A stretch of 13,938 nt of DNA from an uncultured Thomasclavelia sp. GTDB taxonomy: Bacteria; Bacillota_I; Bacilli_A; Erysipelotrichales; Coprobacillaceae. The stretch is from contig CAJUOR010000050.1 in NCBI GenBank assembly GCA_910588165.1, positions 1 to 13,938 on the forward strand. The letters run 5' to 3'. The translations under genes and the position numbers were made by a program. The notes beneath the pieces are model-generated. The model saw only the letters and a list, made by a program, of their open reading frames with translations. It searched no databases and had not been told where the DNA came from. Positions 12,201 through 13,938 of this stretch are shown one piece after another. How positions within the stretch are numbered: the first letter of the stretch is position 1; each line of letters starts with the position of its first letter.

Positions 12201-13938
12201 ATCAGATGGTTACTTAACAAGCCCTGATGAATATATCATTGTGGCTTCTGAAGATGACATCACAAAACCACATTCAAAGAGTGTTAAAGTAGAATTTGTT
12301 GTGGACGGAAAGACAATCACAAAATACTATCAAGTTGACTCAAATGAATTCTTTACAAATTATGACATAGGACTTGTGAAGTCTGAAAAAGGATTTGTTT
12401 CAGGAAGAGTTTGGGATGATAGAAATAGGGACGGTCTTCAAGGAACTGAAGAAGATGGTTACAATGAAAATGCAATCCAAGGCGTTAAAGTTTATCTTGA
12501 AAGATTAGTTATCGGTGACAATACTTATAAAGACAGTATTGGTCTTCATGATAAAGAAATATGGAAAGCAAAATCTGTTATTAGAGTTAATGACCAAGGT
12601 ATTCTTTTGACAAATGATATTGCACCATATCAAAACTTGGCACCAATCAAAGAACCGACGATTGATGAAGACGGTCGTTATGAGGTTGTTGCGGAAACTA
12701 TAACGGATAAAAATGGTGAGTATCGTTTCGAAAACATAGAGAACTATGCCTTAGCGCAACCATATTCTAATGATTCTTCCGATCCTAAGAATCTTCCGAT
12801 TAGATACCGTATTAGAATTGAAAAACCATTAAATACTGATTTGACAATCAAGGATTGCAAAGACAACGATTACGATAAGATAGATAGTGATTTTGGTCTA
12901 TATGATGTAACTGAATCTCCAAGATATGCTATATCTGAAAGCTTTGTATTAGGTCAAAGACTATACGATGATGAAAATCAGGTAGATAGTTTCGGAAATA
13001 AATATGATTTCACTAAAAATACAAAGAGAACACACGTTGATGCAGGATTGATTGTATATCCTCAATATGTAGAATTAGGAAATTATGTATGGAAGGACAC
13101 TAATGAAGATGGTCTGCAAAATGATGATGAAAAGGGTATTCCTAATGTAGAAGTTGTTTTATATAAATTTAATCCGGATGTTGAATCTAAGGTTTATGAA
13201 TTAGATGAAAACAATCAAGCAATCGGTACAAAGATTGTCAAAGGCAAATGGGAAGTATGCTTAGATGGTAACGGAAAAGTAATGAAAGTTAAAACAGATG
13301 CGAACGGTAAGTATGCATTTAAGGTATTAGCTTACAACTTAGATCCAAATTCAGAACATTATTTGCAGCTTAACCACTATCGTGTAAAGATTACACTAAA
13401 TGAAGATATTAAATGGAGTCCATTTAAAGTCGGTAATGACAAAACTCTTGACAGTAATGGTTATTGGGGCGGAAACATTCTTGATATTCTTGTCAAAGAT
13501 AATCAAGAGTTACCGGATATCGACGAAGAATTACCTGACATTGATGAGGAACTACCGGATATTGATGGTGAAACACCTAATATTGACGGTGAAACACCTG
13601 ATATTGACGGTGAAACACCTAATGTCGATGAAGGAGATCCTAGCACTGATGAAGGGCAGGATGCTGATATGGATACACCTATTGATGACCAAACGCCGGA
13701 TGTTGATGGTGAAACAGTAGATGTTGACGAATCATTAGATGATAATCCATCTGATGAAACAAGTGAAGATACTTCACTGACTGACGAAGAAGATTTAGAA
13801 GGACTTGAATCAGAAGCTTTGAATTCTGAAGATGAATTAAACTCTATCCAATTGTTTACGGAAAATGATGAAATAGACGATGACGAAACTGATGGTAATT
13901 CTGAAGAAGATGATGATAAACCGAATATTTTTATTCCT
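220..13938 (+). CDS. Giant cell-surface adhesin with beta-sandwich modules and SdrD B-type repeats (partial at both ends)
   Basis: One frame of about 4,573 codons runs without a stop to the last base of the window. No credible start is present: the first in-frame ATG (277) gives a hydrophilic peptide with no signal sequence, so the true N-terminus was lost at the junction. Residues 1-750 match no family I know. Residues 750-3400 contain at least eight modules of about 110-200 residues that repeat a pattern of aromatic opening strand, a strand ending in Pro, and a G-x-hydrophobic closing strand. Residues 3470-4427 are five SdrD B-like repeats, and the last 146 residues are an acidic tail. The composition is rich in Asp, Asn, Tyr and Thr, with only about ten cysteines, as expected of an extracellular wall protein. 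By family knowledge, SdrD B proteins are secreted, sortase-anchored adhesins that bind calcium. The ligand is unknown. A role in attachment to host or neighbouring cells is inference. Confidence 0.9.
586..660 (+). other. Aromatic and cysteine-rich patch in the adhesin N-terminal region
   Basis: Within the giant frame, 25 codons contain four Trp, five Tyr, and two cysteines spaced C-x4-C (codons 616 and 631), in the context RRVCGYNSCWWEWYYN. These are the only two closely spaced cysteines I found in the protein. They could form a small disulfide loop presenting exposed aromatic side chains, as in carbohydrate- or lipid-binding surfaces. That function is inference; no domain family is recognised here. 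Confidence 0.5.
994..1098 (+). repeat. Internal protein repeat, copy 1
   Basis: The segment begins GFRPTKILLKQDLL and continues through KTFKVTLKDGTEYVY. It aligns with the segment at 1768-1872 with a gap of a few residues: the pattern is [GD]FR-x-TKI, a hydrophobic stretch, K-[DE]-L, then [TK]FK[VI] and DGT. The nucleotides keep TTTAGA...ACAAAGATTT in both copies, so this looks like an old, diverged domain duplication. Confidence 0.6.
1768..1872 (+). repeat. Internal protein repeat, copy 2
   Basis: The segment begins DFRLTKISIPKELF and continues through GTKFKISAFEVNDGTN. It is the partner of the 994-1098 copy, 774 bases upstream, so the duplicated unit could be as large as about 258 residues. 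The conserved core is FR-x-TKI followed by K-[DE]-L and FK[VI]. No family name can be assigned by eye. Confidence 0.6.
2461..2910 (+). other. Beta-sandwich-like module 1 (DUF11/isopeptide-like)
   Basis: The opening strand RIEHLITVSSPGTV is followed by the Pro-terminated strand NPVLRFTAPKG (2524-2556). About 92 residues later comes the closing strand NGSYQVIVHLEMVNEY (2800-2847) and a short Ala/Tyr strand, VYASAQY. This order recurs in the later modules. The family name is inferred from the pattern; the repeat itself is visible in the translation. Confidence 0.5.
3874..4410 (+). other. Beta-sandwich-like module 2 (DUF11/isopeptide-like)
   Basis: This is the clearest copy. GYRPGETFWYKMVVKN (3874-3921) is the typical opening of a Pro-Gly-x-x-hydrophobic-Tyr strand ending in V-x-N. 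It is followed by NPIIYDKVPSEYLDF (3964-4008), which has the family's D-x-[LV]-P motif, and by the closing strand GCRLEIIYEVQAHED (4303-4347). The phrase VPSEY recurs at 10468-10482. Confidence 0.62.
5170..5640 (+). other. Beta-sandwich-like module 3 (DUF11/isopeptide-like)
   Basis: The opening segment SRLYASNYGDWDIK leads to GTEFIYVFPKG (5212-5244). The closing strand EGCWVIKVTAHTTL (5539-5580) follows about 109 residues later, close to the spacing in modules 2, 4 and 5. The strand after it is GQGYIMALDIPS. This copy is more diverged than module 2. Confidence 0.45.
6205..6720 (+). other. Beta-sandwich-like module 4 (DUF11/isopeptide-like)
   Basis: The opening strand RSDVTYSYNVED precedes FAPVYTIVLPYG (6262-6297). 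The closing strand NEQIMQISMKTVAYDY (6598-6645) follows about 112 residues later. The AP-V-x-hydrophobic-LPY arrangement is shared with module 8 (MAPVLFDILPYKG). Confidence 0.5.
7306..7863 (+). other. Beta-sandwich-like module 5 (DUF11/isopeptide-like)
   Basis: The opening strand is IWYSLEVKNRIPNTT (from 7315), directly comparable to FWYKMVVKNIYNSST in module 2. ATFTYTLYLPETLRYDD follows at 7447-7497, and the closing strand NGERIILHLKTRVAE lies at 7759-7803, about 104 residues later. EAYVNL (7852-7869) then corresponds to the final edge strand. Confidence 0.58.
8185..8820 (+). other. Beta-sandwich-like module 6 (DUF11/isopeptide-like)
   Basis: DSVFRLSETQEMV leads to RFVTQFNLPYRSKLLPSS, which shares LPYR-x-x-[LI]L with module 7. 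The likely closing strand is DNSIRISVFTEFVDNKG (8773-8823). The spacing of about 165 residues is larger than in most copies, so an insertion or a second small unit may be present. Confidence is lower than for modules 2, 5 and 8. Confidence 0.4.
9007..9560 (+). other. Beta-sandwich-like module 7 (DUF11/isopeptide-like)
   Basis: SLIFDLSISRIVKHKLEL provides opening strands. NPTLTVALPYREPIL lies at 9124-9168, and the closing strand QPGQRVVVEFLASISDG at 9475-9525 follows about 117 residues later. The P-G-Q-x-V-x-V form is typical of the last strand in DUF11-like folds. Confidence 0.52.
9835..10428 (+). other. Beta-sandwich-like module 8 (DUF11/isopeptide-like)
   Basis: EGGIYTFTSGIQSLNTAG opens the module and MAPVLFDILPYKGDE (9901-9945) carries the D-x-L-P motif. 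A long insert precedes the likely closing strand YGGGRYELKYSMQTP (10381-10425). ILVDTVPSEYQAY (10453-10491) just after it echoes IIYDKVPSEYLDF of module 2, so a further partial unit may link to the SdrD B array. Confidence 0.55.
10630..11310 (+). repeat. SdrD B-type repeat 1
   Basis: It opens with GYIGDYVWYDANANGKQDE, the classic SdrD B start (G-D-Y-V-W-x-D-x-N-x-x-G-x-Q-D). A second calcium-loop-like stretch, DFDGDGVNDD (10744-10773), comes before INGVQLELL. The hallmark YYIFANLAPGQYKIRMTLP (11002-11058) corresponds to the Y-x-F-x-x-L-x-P-G-x-Y strand pair. It ends at TLDIGIGHP, the usual boundary before the next repeat. At about 227 residues it is roughly twice the usual length of 110-115, because of extra loops. 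Confidence 0.88.
11311..11799 (+). repeat. SdrD B-type repeat 2, with a split opening loop
   Basis: YGGTVWNDAND is separated from NGILDTGEPAVSGVQIKAY by an insert of about ten residues (LVDVTNHY region), which interrupts the usual D-x-N-x-x-G-x-x-D loop. SGDYIFESLWPNKEYQFKI is the strand pair. DNDNDGVNEEID (11623-11658) is a second acidic loop, and STIDIGLVEP marks the end. Confidence 0.8.
11800..12390 (+). repeat. SdrD B-type repeat 3
   Basis: The start SIGDYVWVDKNGNGIQDENE (11800-11859) is close to consensus. TGFYSFTKLPGIYTIGY is the Y-x-F...PG-x-Y strand pair. KDDVDNNLRSDG (12175-12210) is the late acidic loop typical of the family, and NYDIGLVKSEK closes the unit. Confidence 0.87.
12391..13068 (+). 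repeat. SdrD B-type repeat 4, followed by a degenerate repeat start
   Basis: GFVSGRVWDDRNRDGLQGTE opens the unit, then AIQGVKVYLERL. NGEYRFENIENY is the strand pair. KDNDYDKIDSDFGLYD (12859-12906) looks like a normal repeat end, but is followed by SFVLGQRLYDDENQ (12940-12981), which resembles a decayed repeat start, and then by THVDAGLIVYP before repeat 5. The unit is therefore long, about 226 residues. Confidence 0.82.
13069..13500 (+). repeat. SdrD B-type repeat 5 (last)
   Basis: VELGNYVWKDTNEDGLQNDDEKG (13069-13137) is the consensus opening with a full calcium-loop-like motif. It is followed by IPNVEVVLYKF, then NGKYAFKVLAYN, and LDSNGYWGGNILDILVKD as the closing part. At about 144 residues it is nearest to the family's normal size. 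The acidic tail starts directly after it. Confidence 0.88.
13501..13938 (+). other. Acidic C-terminal tail, probable wall-spanning linker (incomplete)
   Basis: Of the 140 residues at 13501-13920, 62 are Asp or Glu and only one is basic. This corresponds in position to the Ser-Asp or Pro-rich wall-spanning linkers of sortase-anchored proteins. No LPXTG motif, membrane helix or positive tail is seen before the window ends, so the anchor, if any, lies downstream. Confidence 0.65.
13507..13653 (+). repeat. 21-base tandem repeat coding a seven-residue acidic unit (7 copies)
   Basis: Seven consecutive units of 21 bases encode variants of E-[LT]-P-[DN]-[IV]-D-[GE]. The central copies (13570-13632) are nearly identical in DNA. 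Later copies (13633 on) decay in sequence, and further diverged units such as QTPDVDG and ETVDVDE appear up to about 13731. The frame is kept, so copy-number change would alter linker length without breaking the gene. Confidence 0.85.

Noticed and set aside
10657..13137. Dockerin or thrombospondin type 3 repeats, suggested by DxDxDG-like loops
   Set aside because: The surrounding GDYVW and PGxY strands fit SdrD B units much better. No paired dockerin helices are seen.
2379..13720. Short frames on both strands throughout the adhesin region, including minus 7483-7836 and plus 13400-13720
   Set aside because: All lie inside the giant frame in other phases. The one at 13400-13720 owes its repeats (LILTVKH) to the 21-base tandem repeat read out of frame.

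Overview
The window holds two unrelated pieces of bacterial DNA joined near position 211-231. Both suggest Bacillota (Firmicutes), but probably different organisms. Bases 1-216 are about 50% G+C by hand count. On the minus strand they encode an internal C-terminal part of ClpX, the ATPase subunit of the ClpXP protease, of a type common in Clostridia/Lachnospiraceae. From about 220 to the last base (about 35% G+C in sampled lines), a single plus-strand reading frame of roughly 4,570 codons has no stop. It is open at both ends. I translated it codon by codon in the frame starting at positions 1, 4, 7 and so on, and found no stop after the TAA at 160-162.

The long frame is one giant cell-surface protein of the Gram-positive adhesin type. 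The layout in order is as follows. Bases 220-2460 are an N-terminal region with no recognised family, an unusual Cys/Trp/Tyr cluster (586-660) and a diverged internal duplication (994-1098 and 1768-1872). Bases 2461-10430 contain at least eight diverged beta-sandwich-like modules resembling the DUF11/isopeptide 'conserved repeat' type. Bases 10630-13500 hold five SdrD B-type repeats with calcium-loop-like Asp/Asn/Gly motifs. Bases 13501-13938 are an extremely acidic tail (62 Asp/Glu and one basic residue in 140) containing a 21-base, seven-residue tandem repeat. A signal peptide and an LPXTG-type wall anchor would be expected, but both lie outside this window or were lost at the junction. An AT-rich Bacillota such as an Erysipelotrichia-like gut or oral bacterium is a reasonable guess for the host; the sequence does not prove it.

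The two genes lie head to head, and both have lost their 5' ends at the same point with no promoter, ribosome binding site or intergenic DNA between them. The simplest explanation is a chimeric join from assembly, amplification or cloning, not a natural locus. I found no tRNA, rRNA, CRISPR array, insertion sequence, riboswitch or terminator. No non-coding stretch longer than about 20 bases exists, so nothing can be said about regulation.
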